DNA of 64,000 nt, taken from NCBI GenBank assembly GCA_017482385.1, contig JAFUNI010000021.1:98189-162188 (forward strand). Reading direction: 5' to 3'. The notes under the pieces are model-generated. The model saw only the letters and a list, made by a program, of their open reading frames with translations, ran no database searches and was not told the DNA's origin. This stretch comes from Oscillospiraceae bacterium (GTDB taxonomy: Bacteria > Bacillota > Clostridia > Oscillospirales > Oscillospiraceae). Below, piece after piece: positions 58,041 through 64,000 of this stretch. The position numbers were made by a program, and so were the translations under genes. Numbering within the stretch: position 1 is the first letter of the stretch; every line of letters begins with the position of its first letter.

Positions 58041-59426
58041 ATGGCTAATATGACACTGACTAAAACTCCTATGCCTGAGCAGGACCCCAAGGTTCGTGCC
58101 CGGAACTTTAAGGAAGTTGCCATCGGCTACACCGCCGAAATGGCTATCGAAGAGGCAAACCGCTGCTTAGGCTGTAAGAAGCCCGCTTGCGTAGAGGGTT
58201 GCCCCGTTAATGTGCGCATCCCCGAGTTTATTAAGAAGGTCCAGGAAGGCGACTTCAAGGCCGCTTATGAGGTCATCACCTCCACCAACGCGCTGCCTGC
58301 CCTTTCCGGCCGTGTTTGCCCCCAGGAGACCCAGTGCGAGGCCAAGTGTGTCCGTGGCATCAAGGGCGAGCCCGTTGCCATCGGCCGTCTGGAGCGCTTT
58401 GTTGCTGACTGGTACCGGGAGAATGTGAATGCAATGCCCGAGAAGGTCGAGTCCAACGGCAAGAAGGTGGCTGTTGTGGGTTCCGGCCCTGCCGGTATGA
58501 CCGCTGCTTCCGATTTGGCCAAGCGGGGCTACGAAGTGACTATGTTCGAGGCCCTCCATACCGCCGGCGGCGTGCTGGTTTACGGCATCCCCGAGTTCCG
58601 TCTTCCCAAGGCTATCGTTGCCAACGAGATCAGCAAGCTGGAGGCCCAGGGCGTTACTGTGATGACCAACATGGTTATCGGCAGAGTTCTCACCATCGAC
58701 GAGCTGTTCGACATGGGCTTCAAGGCTGTGTTCGTGGGCTCCGGCGCAGGTCTGCCCATGTTTATGAATATCCCTGGCGAATCCCTCAAGGGCGTTATGT
58801 CCGCCAACGAGTATCTGACCCGTACCAACCTGATGAAGGCTTACGACGAGAACTACGATACCCCCGTCATCAAGTCCAAGGCAGTTGCTGTGGTCGGTGG
58901 CGGTAACGTGGCAATGGACGCTGCCCGCTGCGCGATGCGTCTGGGCGCTGAGCATGTTTATGTTGTTTACCGCCGCGGTGAGGCTGAGATGCCCGCCCGT
59001 CTGGAAGAGCAGCACCACGCCAAGGAAGAGGGCATTGAGTTTAAGACCCTGTGCAACCCCACTTCCATCATCGGCGACGAGGATGGCCGCGTGTGCGGTA
59101 TGAACTGCATCCGTATGGAGCTGGGTGAGCCCGATGCTTCCGGTCGCCGCCGTCCCATCGAGGTTCCCGGTTCTGAGTTTGTGCTGGATGTGGATACCGT
59201 TATTATGAGCTTGGGCACCAGCCCCAACCCGCTGATCCGGTCCACCACCCCCGGCCTGGAAACCAACCGCAAGGGCGGCCTCATCGTCAATGAGGACGAG
59301 ATGACCACCCGTGACGGCGTGTTCGCCGGCGGCGACGCCGTTACCGGCGCTGCCACCGTTATCCTGGCAATGGGCGCCGGCAAGAAGGCCGCCGCTGCCA
59401 TCGATAAGTATTTGCAGGACAAGTAA
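58041..59426 (+). CDS. nfnB: NfnB-like / glutamate synthase small subunit-like FAD oxidoreductase
   Basis: The product is 461 residues. It has an N-terminal 4Fe-4S region (CLGCKKPACVEGCPVNVRIPEF, CPQETQCEAKC), two dinucleotide-binding folds (VAVVGSGPAGMTAASDLAKRG, AVAVVGGGNVAMDAARCAMR) and a C-terminal GGDAVTGAATVILAMGAGKKAA. It is called glutamate synthase small subunit in many genomes, but pairing with nfnA supports NfnB. It follows by 13 nt. Confidence 0.9.
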   Translation: MANMTLTKTPMPEQDPKVRARNFKEVAIGYTAEMAIEEANRCLGCKKPACVEGCPVNVRIPEFIKKVQEGDFKAAYEVITSTNALPALSGRVCPQETQCEAKCVRGIKGEPVAIGRLERFVADWYRENVNAMPEKVESNGKKVAVVGSGPAGMTAASDLAKRGYEVTMFEALHTAGGVLVYGIPEFRLPKAIVANEISKLEAQGVTVMTNMVIGRVLTIDELFDMGFKAVFVGSGAGLPMFMNIPGESLKGVMSANEYLTRTNLMKAYDENYDTPVIKSKAVAVVGGGNVAMDAARCAMRLGAEHVYVVYRRGEAEMPARLEEQHHAKEEGIEFKTLCNPTSIIGDEDGRVCGMNCIRMELGEPDASGRRRPIEVPGSEFVLDVDTVIMSLGTSPNPLIRSTTPGLETNRKGGLIVNEDEMTTRDGVFAGGDAVTGAATVILAMGAGKKAAAAIDKYLQDK

Positions 59427-59428
59427 GC

Positions 59429-59458
59429 AAAAAGCCCCACCAAAAGGTGGGGCTTTTT
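59429..59458 (+). terminator. terminator of nfnAB
   Basis: AAAAGCCCCACC pairs with GGTGGGGCTTTT, followed by T residues. Confidence 0.9.
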
Positions 59459-59489
59459 AATGCATAATGCGTAATGCTGAATGCATAAT
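59459..59489. repeat. half-copy of the TAATGCATAATGC repeat
   Basis: Tandem TAATGCATAATGCGTAATGC words, followed at once by the TTGCCCGGGTGG hairpin. Confidence 0.5.
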
Positions 59490-59517
59490 TTGCCCGGGTG
59501 GTTTTCCACCCGGGCAA
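59490..59517. repeat. TTGCCCGGGTGG hairpin, left bracket of the XRE module
   Basis: TTGCCCGGGTGG and CCACCCGGGCAA form a 12-bp stem around TTTT. It ends 5 nt from the XRE stop codon. An equal stem lies at 60116-60143. Confidence 0.75.
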
Positions 59518-59522
59518 TTTGA

Positions 59523-59735
59523 TTAAAATTTATTATCATCGTGGAAATGCTCCATAATTTCCTCAACAGAGCATTGGAGAATATTGCACAGCTTATCAAT
59601 CGTGTTGACTTCCACATTTTTATTTTGGCGCAATCTGTTGATTTGAGAGCGATTCACATTGTAGTGGGTGTATAGATCGTATTGCGTAATTCCCCGGGCT
59701 TTCATAGTTTCCCAAAGTCGATCATATTTTATCAT
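59523..59735 (-). CDS. XRE-family HTH repressor
   Basis: The product is 70 residues, a single Cro/C1-type helix-turn-helix: RLWETMKARGITQYDLYTHYNVNRSQINRLRQNKNVEVNTIDKLCNILQCSVEEIMEHF. It is a short one-domain repressor of the kind that controls a neighbour. It is divergent from the 91-residue gene with a perfect dyad between them. The ATG at 59735 follows AGAGGGGTG. The coding DNA is AT-rich. Confidence 0.88.
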   Translation of the reverse strand: MIKYDRLWETMKARGITQYDLYTHYNVNRSQINRLRQNKNVEVNTIDKLCNILQCSVEEIMEHFHDDNKF

Positions 59736-59755
59736 ACCAACACCCCTCTTTTTAC

Positions 59756-59784
59756 TTGCTTTTTCTCTATTATTGCCGTAAAAT
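59756..59784 (+). promoter_or_regulatory. promoter of the 91-residue gene
   Basis: TTGCTT (59756-59761) and TAAAAT (59779-59784) are separated by 17 bp. The expected transcript start is near 59791, immediately before the dyad. Confidence 0.6.
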
Positions 59785-59794
59785 CAAGAAAGGA

Positions 59795-59818
59795 ATAGTG
59801 TTCACATACGAACACTAT
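59795..59818. promoter_or_regulatory. candidate XRE operator
   Basis: ATAGTGTTC-N6-GAACACTAT is a perfect inverted repeat with 9-bp arms. It lies about 10 bp after the -10 of the 91-residue gene and 60 bp upstream of the XRE start, the expected place for an operator. Confidence 0.6.
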
Positions 59819-59836
59819 CAGAAAGGTGGGGTTTTT

Positions 59837-60112
59837 ATAAAAACAGATTTGTGGGAACAGGTATACGAATCTTTGACCTGTCACGTTTTAGAACCGTGGC
59901 GAATGCCGGGGGTGGAAAATGCCTTTGCTGACGGTGCTAAGTGTATGGTGTTGTATGGAAAAATGCGGGATGCCTATGACCGTCTGTGCGACAGATTGGG
60001 TGTAGTGGATGAGGACGAGGATGTGGAATGTATCATTCGCTGCTATATGGATATGGAGAGGGAGCTTTGCCGTTTGATGTTTTGGTACGGACAGCAATTT
60101 TCCGGAAAATAA
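59837..60112 (+). CDS. small acidic helical protein of the XRE module, apparent AUA start
   Basis: The product is 91 residues starting (M)KTDLWEQVYESL, mostly helical, with Cys, Trp and many acidic residues (VVDEDEDVECIIRCYMDMERELCRLMF). I do not recognise its family. The reading frame continues upstream without an ATG. GAAAGGTGGGG lies 5 nt before the codon ATA at 59837, so AUA initiation is the best reading. Alternatives are GTG 59798, which would put the operator inside the coding region, or TTG 59852, which would lose six residues. It may be toxin, anti-repressor or regulatory partner of XRE. Confidence 0.65.
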   Translation: MKTDLWEQVYESLTCHVLEPWRMPGVENAFADGAKCMVLYGKMRDAYDRLCDRLGVVDEDEDVECIIRCYMDMERELCRLMFWYGQQFSGK

Positions 60113-60115
60113 ATG

Positions 60116-60143
60116 TTGCCCGGGTGGTAAACCACCCGGGCAA
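60116..60143. repeat. TTGCCCGGGTGG hairpin, right bracket of the XRE module
   Basis: The same TTGCCCGGGTGG/CCACCCGGGCAA arms as at 59490, with a TAAA-type loop. It sits 3 nt after the stop codon of the 91-residue gene and may end transcription. Confidence 0.75.
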
Positions 60144-60339
60144 AATGTTTCTTTAGAAGATTTTCTGCATAGCCGGTGATTCAGTCGGCGAGAGTTGCCG
60201 GCGAGAGATTTTGGCACAGATTAAGGTTTGGAAAACGAAGACATACTTTGTGTATTTCAAGTTTTACAAACCGCGAAGCAGGGTCAAAAAATCCGCTGAC
60301 AACCGAAGACGATCTAATCAACGGTTATGCTTATTTAAA

Positions 60340-60483
60340 TTAGCAGCAGCCGCAGTTATCGTTGCAGCCACAGCCGCAGCCGTTGTTGTTGCCGATCAGG
60401 CCGTTGCCGCCGCAGTTGCACAGCAACAGGATGATCAGGATGATCCAGCAAATATTACCGCCGCAGAAACTGTTGTTACACAT
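60340..60483 (-). CDS. Cys/Gly-rich single-helix miniprotein
   Basis: The product is 47 residues. MCNNSFCGGN is followed by a helix (ICWIILIILLLC), then Gly/Asn/Cys repeats (CNCGGNG, GCGCGCNDNCGCC). Eleven Cys are present. The ATG at 60483 follows CGGAGGTATCTG, a good ribosome site. It is like the short YjcZ-type and high-cysteine proteins of spore formers, sometimes coat-linked. It has no visible partner. The plus-strand reading frame opposite is only its complement. Confidence 0.65.
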   Translation of the reverse strand: MCNNSFCGGNICWIILIILLLCNCGGNGLIGNNNGCGCGCNDNCGCC

Positions 60484-60564
60484 AATCAGATACCTCCGAA
60501 ATTTATTCGCGGTGATTGACCGCTCATTCCAAGATATTCCGATTACGGAAAAAGGTTCGAAAAA

Positions 60565-61491
60565 TTATTTCCAAAGTCCGTCGGGGTAAGCGCCCTTGTC
60601 AGCCAGATCCTTCAGCGCGGCTACCACCTGGGGCTTATCGGCAGCATAGGTCACGCCGTACCACTTATCGGCAGTGCGCAGCACCTTGACGGTGGCCTTC
60701 CTGGCCTGCAGCAGCTTGCCAATGGTCATGGGCAGGAACATTTCAGACTTTGCGGGGTTAGCGGGCACTTCCTCCTTGAAGAAACGGGGGAAATCCTTCT
60801 CCACTTCGGCAATAAAGCCGGGGGTCAGACCCCACATATTCATGGAAACAGGGGTATCTGCATCCACATCGGTCCAGGTTGCGCCGTCGTCTTCGGTGAA
60901 GTGGATGCCGCCTTCGTACTTTTCGATCTTGGTGCGCTCTACGATGTCGGTCAGGTAGCTGTTTTCATCGGTGGCGCACACACCGCGGGCCACAGAGCCG
61001 TGGTCGGTGACGGTATTGCCCAGCCGGTAGCCCACCATGCAGTAGTCGCTGGAGGCGGGGTCTTGGATCTTGGACAGGAAACCATACAGCTCCTTATAAG
61101 CCTGCTTGCCGTAGTAATCGTCGGCATTGACCACTGCAAAGGGAGCGTTGCCGATCTCTTCCTTGGCGCAGAGCACTGCGTGGCTGGTGCCCCAGGGCTT
61201 GGTGCGCTCTGCGGGGATCTCACAGCCTGCAGGGATCTTCTCCAGCTCCTGGAAAGCGTAGCGGATCTCCATGGGGCACTTTTCCAGGCGCTTGCCCACA
61301 GTGTCCATAAAGTCCTTCTTGATCATATCCTTGATGATGATGACAGCGGTTTCAAAGCCGGCTTCATGGGCATCAAAGAGGGAGTAGTCCAAAATTGCTT
61401 CGCCGTGGCTGCCTACGGGGTCGATCTGCTTCAGACCGCCGTAACGGCTGCCCATACCGGCTGCCAGTACCACAAGAACGGGTTTGTTCAT
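60565..61491 (-). CDS. NTP transferase (sugar-nucleotide pyrophosphorylase-like)
   Basis: The product is 308 residues. An N-terminal nucleotide-binding loop (VLVVLAAGMGSRYGGLKQIDPVG), FAVVNADDYYG metal-binding Asp pair and a lysine-rich substrate pocket (VKVLRTADKWYGVTYAADK) place it in the NTP_transf family. Substrate sugar is not clear. ATG 61491 follows TTGGAGGTAC; an earlier in-frame codon lacks a site. It is monocistronic. Confidence 0.85.
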   Translation of the reverse strand: MNKPVLVVLAAGMGSRYGGLKQIDPVGSHGEAILDYSLFDAHEAGFETAVIIIKDMIKKDFMDTVGKRLEKCPMEIRYAFQELEKIPAGCEIPAERTKPWGTSHAVLCAKEEIGNAPFAVVNADDYYGKQAYKELYGFLSKIQDPASSDYCMVGYRLGNTVTDHGSVARGVCATDENSYLTDIVERTKIEKYEGGIHFTEDDGATWTDVDADTPVSMNMWGLTPGFIAEVEKDFPRFFKEEVPANPAKSEMFLPMTIGKLLQARKATVKVLRTADKWYGVTYAADKPQVVAALKDLADKGAYPDGLWK

Positions 61492-61553
61492 AATATGTAC
61501 CTCCAAAATTTGTATAGGTCTATTCTACCAAATTTTTCTAAAAAAGCAAGCCT

Positions 61554-62483
61554 TTACAGCAAAGAGGAAATGTCCAGGTAAATGTCCTGAGGCTTTAGCT
61601 TGTTCCAGCTAAATTCCGTAGCCAGTTCCCGGGCAGAGATAGGCTGTTGCGTGTCCAGAATGCCGCAGGCATAGCCGAGTAGCCCCAAAAGGGCTTCCGG
61701 GGTGGTATGCGCCTGCAAAAAGCCCAGGTCCATATCCTTATCCCGCTTGCTGAGCCGCCGTCCGTCCGGGGCTAAAAGCATGGGCACATGGCCGTATGCC
61801 GGGTGCTGAAAGCCGAAAAGCTCCTGCAAATACATCTGCCGGGGGGCGGAGCTGAGTAAATCCATGCCCCGGACCACCTCTGTGACCCCGGCTTCGCCAT
61901 CGTCCACCGTCACCGCCAACTGGTACACATACACGCCATCGGCTCTGCGCACCACAAAATCGCCGCAATCGCTTAACAAATTCTCCGTATAAGTGCCTTG
62001 GGCCAGGTCCTCTACGGTCCAAATTCTGTCCGGTACTTTCACCCGCCAGGCAGGGGCTCTGCCAAAGGCGGCTTTTTGCGCTTCCGTGAGATTCCGGCAA
62101 GTGCCCGCATACACATAAGTGCCGTCGGACAGGTGAGGGGCGTTTACACTATGCAGCTGGCTGCGGGTGCAGTAGCAGGGGTAGAGCAGGCCCATTTGCT
62201 CCAATTTTTGAAAATATTGGTCATAAACTGCCGATCTTTGGCTTTGGGGGTCGGTTTCCAAGTCCCAATCAAGGCCCAGCCACCGCAGATCTGACCGCAA
62301 AAGGTCGGCAAATTCCCCGCTTGTCCGCTGGGTGTCCAGGTCTTCCATACGCAGGACCAGGTAGCCGCCCCGGGACTTGACGGAAAGCCAGGCAATCAGC
62401 GCCGCAAACACATTGCCCAGGTGCATCCGCCCGGAGGGCGTGGGGGCAAATCGACCCACGGGGGCTTTTTCAGTTTGATGCAT
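61554..62483 (-). CDS. gluQ: glutamyl-Q tRNA(Asp) synthetase
   Basis: The product is 309 residues, the length of YadB/GluQRS and too short for GluRS because the anticodon-binding domain is absent. Class I motifs: GRFAPTPSGRMHLGN (HIGH-like) and LSKRDKDMDLG (KMSKS-like). A Cys-rich zinc site (CYCTRSQL, then CRNL) is partly kept. It attaches glutamate to queuosine of tRNA-Asp in relatives. ATG 62483 follows GGAGGTGCG. Confidence 0.9.
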   Translation of the reverse strand: MHQTEKAPVGRFAPTPSGRMHLGNVFAALIAWLSVKSRGGYLVLRMEDLDTQRTSGEFADLLRSDLRWLGLDWDLETDPQSQRSAVYDQYFQKLEQMGLLYPCYCTRSQLHSVNAPHLSDGTYVYAGTCRNLTEAQKAAFGRAPAWRVKVPDRIWTVEDLAQGTYTENLLSDCGDFVVRRADGVYVYQLAVTVDDGEAGVTEVVRGMDLLSSAPRQMYLQELFGFQHPAYGHVPMLLAPDGRRLSKRDKDMDLGFLQAHTTPEALLGLLGYACGILDTQQPISARELATEFSWNKLKPQDIYLDISSLL

Positions 62484-62544
62484 TCCACGCACCTCCTTTT
62501 TCTGTATTTTATCTTAATTTTCCCCTTATGTAAAGGTTTGGTAC

Positions 62545-62573
62545 TTGTGTAACGGAGAAAAATGGTGTAAAAT
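62545..62573 (+). promoter_or_regulatory. sigma-A promoter of capA
   Basis: TTGTGT (62545-62550) and TAAAAT (62568-62573) are separated by 17 bp, 33 nt before the ATG. Confidence 0.7.
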
Positions 62574-62605
62574 AGCCCTAAGATTGTAAGAGGGAGGCGT
62601 TTTGC

Positions 62606-63844
62606 ATGGAGAAACCCCAGCGCAGGCCGCGGAAAAAGACTGCGAAATTACCTGTTCGGTTGCTCATTGCGGCAGCTGTGCTGATCGTTTGCGGTGTGCT
62701 GATCTTCAGTATTTCCGGCAAAGACCCCGCTCCGGCTGACCCGACAGTCAGCACCACAGTCCCCACCCAGGGAACGACTCCGACCACTACTGCTGCCACA
62801 GCTGAAACAAAGCCCTCCAAAACCGTGATCCACTATGCGGCGGCAGGCGACCTGAATGTGAATGACAAAACCGTGGGCGCCGGCGATGCAGCCGGCTATA
62901 CAGAAGCCTTTTTGGATGTAGCCCATTTGCTGGCTAAGGCGGATGTGGCATCCATCAATTTTGAGGGCAATCTCTGCGGTGAGCCTTACGGCGCAGGCGG
63001 TTCTGCTCCCCAGGCCTTGGCCGAGGCTATGGGCAGTATGGGCATCGACCTGGTGCAGATGGCCAATTCCTACTCCATCAACAAGGGTATTTCCGGCCTT
63101 GCCACTTCCTTAAACGGCATCACCGCCGCAGGTATGGAGCCTGTGGGCGCTTATGCCACCAACAAGGACTTTAAGGCCGGTAAGGGCTATACCATCAAGA
63201 ATGTGCAAGGCATTCGCATTGCCTTTGTGGCATTTACCAAGGGTATGGATGGCATGGCGCTGCCTGTGGGCAGTGAAAACTGCGTGAATGTGCTGTATAC
63301 GGACTACGACAGCGCCTACCAGGTGGTGGATACAGAGAAAATCTCTTCGATTATCAATGCCGCCAAGAAGGAAAAACCGGATATTATGGTGGCGTTGCTC
63401 CACTGGGGCAGTGAGTTCAACAACACCATCAGCCCCAGCCAGGAAGCCATTGTGGAGCTGCTGCAGGCCCATGATGTGGACGCCATTCTCGGCACCCATT
63501 CCCACTATGTGCAGAAGGTGGACTTCAACCCGGAAACCGGCAAGGCGCTGGCTTATTCTTTGGGTGACTTCTTCTCCGATGCCTCCCGGTCCGGTTCGGA
63601 GTATTCCATCGTGCTGGACTTGGAGATCACCAAGGATCATAAATCCGGCGATGCCAGGATCACAAACTGCACTTACACCCCTATCTTCACCGTCAGTGAA
63701 GAAAACAAGCCTTTGCGGGTGGTGCGGCTGAAAGAAACCATGGCCGCCTATGAAAGCGGATATTTGGACAAGGTGACAGCAGAAACCTATGCCAAAATGA
63801 AATATGCCCTTCAGAGAATTGAAGCCCGCGTGGCTGGAGAATAA
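62606..63844 (+). CDS. CapA-family membrane-anchored phosphoesterase-like protein
   Basis: The product is 412 residues. A basic N-terminus, one helix (RLLIAAAVLIVCGVLIFSI), a Thr/Pro linker, then the CapA metallophosphatase-like domain: AAAGDLNVND, SINFEGNLCG, ANSYSINKG, VALLHWGSEFNN and DAILGTHSHYVQKVDF. CapA proteins take part in polyglutamate or capsule synthesis; no capBC partners are here, so the role may be different. The ATG at 62606 follows GGGAGGCG. Confidence 0.88.
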   Translation: MEKPQRRPRKKTAKLPVRLLIAAAVLIVCGVLIFSISGKDPAPADPTVSTTVPTQGTTPTTTAATAETKPSKTVIHYAAAGDLNVNDKTVGAGDAAGYTEAFLDVAHLLAKADVASINFEGNLCGEPYGAGGSAPQALAEAMGSMGIDLVQMANSYSINKGISGLATSLNGITAAGMEPVGAYATNKDFKAGKGYTIKNVQGIRIAFVAFTKGMDGMALPVGSENCVNVLYTDYDSAYQVVDTEKISSIINAAKKEKPDIMVALLHWGSEFNNTISPSQEAIVELLQAHDVDAILGTHSHYVQKVDFNPETGKALAYSLGDFFSDASRSGSEYSIVLDLEITKDHKSGDARITNCTYTPIFTVSEENKPLRVVRLKETMAAYESGYLDKVTAETYAKMKYALQRIEARVAGE

Positions 63845-63864
63845 AAAAGTGCGTGTCATTGATA

Positions 63865-64000
63865 TGCACCCCAAAAGTTAGACACTTTTGGGGTGTATAT
63901 TTTTATGGCAAAAAAGGGACAAGAATACAAAAACTATAGCGCAGAGTACAAGCTCAATGTTATAATGGATATGCGAGAACACCGGTTGGGGTATGTGGAA
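63865..64000 (+). mobile_element. left end of an IS3-type insertion sequence (cut by window edge)
   Basis: TGCACCCCAAAAGTTAGACA at the left end resembles IS3/IS150-group terminal repeats. It folds with CTTTTGGGGTG into a perfect 11-bp stem (63867-63877 with 63885-63895), which may also terminate capA transcription and shield the IS from reading in. An orfA follows. Confidence 0.75.
63905..64000 (+). CDS. IS3-family transposase orfA, N-terminus only
   Basis: Thirty-two codons are visible from ATG 63905: MAKKGQEYKNYSAEYKLNV and continuing with MDMREHRLGYVE. This is the start of the helix-turn-helix that binds IS ends in IS3 orfA proteins. It runs off the window. The ribosome site is weak, as usual for transposases. 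Confidence 0.7.
   Translation, partial: MAKKGQEYKNYSAEYKLNVIMDMREHRLGYVE

Noticed and set aside
60211-60519. Plus-strand 102-codon Ala-rich frame
   Set aside because: It is the complement of the Cys/Gly miniprotein, has no proper ribosome site, and gives an implausible poly-Ala/Val product.

Overview
The window is a 64 kb chromosomal segment of a Gram-positive, endospore-forming member of the Clostridia. Gene content and style resemble the Oscillospirales (Ruminococcaceae/Oscillospiraceae group), but that placement is inference from gene families, not a measured match. Reasons: a forespore sigma factor (sigG), other spore-associated families (YlmC/YmxH, YtvI-type permease, SpoVB-type flippase, DacF-like carboxypeptidase), the recJ-relA-dtd order, parABS next to serS, the UPF0735, DUF1836 and DUF3810 families, GGAGG-type ribosome binding sites, and moderately high GC coding DNA with AT-rich spacers. 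I saw no rRNA, tRNA, CRISPR array or phage.

Layout. 1-3.7 kb: a 1113-residue secreted, membrane-anchored surface protein. 3.7-11.8 kb: sigG, a gene-free stretch with a DnaA-box cluster, rpsT, recG, an M20 amidohydrolase, a YlmC-like spore protein, and the rpsB-tsf operon behind a textbook promoter. 11.9-23.8 kb: a DacF-like carboxypeptidase on the minus strand, then a long plus-strand run recJ-relA-dtd-MBL hydrolase-hemZ-degenerate amidohydrolase-SpoVB-like flippase-hup-rqcP. 23.8-31.8 kb: zinc-ribbon protein, ruvB-uppP, a two-component system, a PDZ protein, acyl-ACP thioesterase, a second DnaA-box cluster, a GH25 protein and an HTH-ACT protein. 32-41.9 kb: YtvI-type permease; an AraC-linked minus-strand cluster (phosphotriesterase-like, metal-ligand-poor M24, unknown protein); ruvCA; mtaB; DUF3810; rsmG. 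42-48.6 kb: a complete oligopeptide ABC importer. 48.6-64 kb: small membrane proteins, hflKC, DUF1836, two parS sites with parAB, pspC, serS, mscL, a lipoprotein, nfnAB, a small XRE module, a Cys/Gly-rich miniprotein, a nucleotidyltransferase, gluQ, capA and the left end of an IS3-type element cut by the window edge.

Most genes are housekeeping: repair (recG, recJ, ruvABC), translation (rpsT, rpsB, tsf, serS, gluQ, mtaB, rsmG, dtd, rqcP), stringent response (relA), segregation (parABS, hup), envelope (uppP, flippase, dacF-like, GH25, capA) and redox (nfnAB). The unusual layer is between and around them. At least three families of palindromic interspersed repeats recur. One, bounded by GTAGGGG and CCCCTAC, has about a dozen copies with co-varying arms and provides the TAG stop codon of three genes. 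Two DnaA-box clusters 25 kb apart share a double-box unit. Several enzymes keep their fold but lack residues normally needed for catalysis (amidohydrolase, M24, GH25, DUF3810). A small XRE module has a perfect dyad operator, matching bracketing hairpins and an apparent AUA start. No single feature is certainly a new system. The best candidates are the AraC/phosphotriesterase/pseudo-M24 cluster, the XRE module and the stop-codon-donating repeats.
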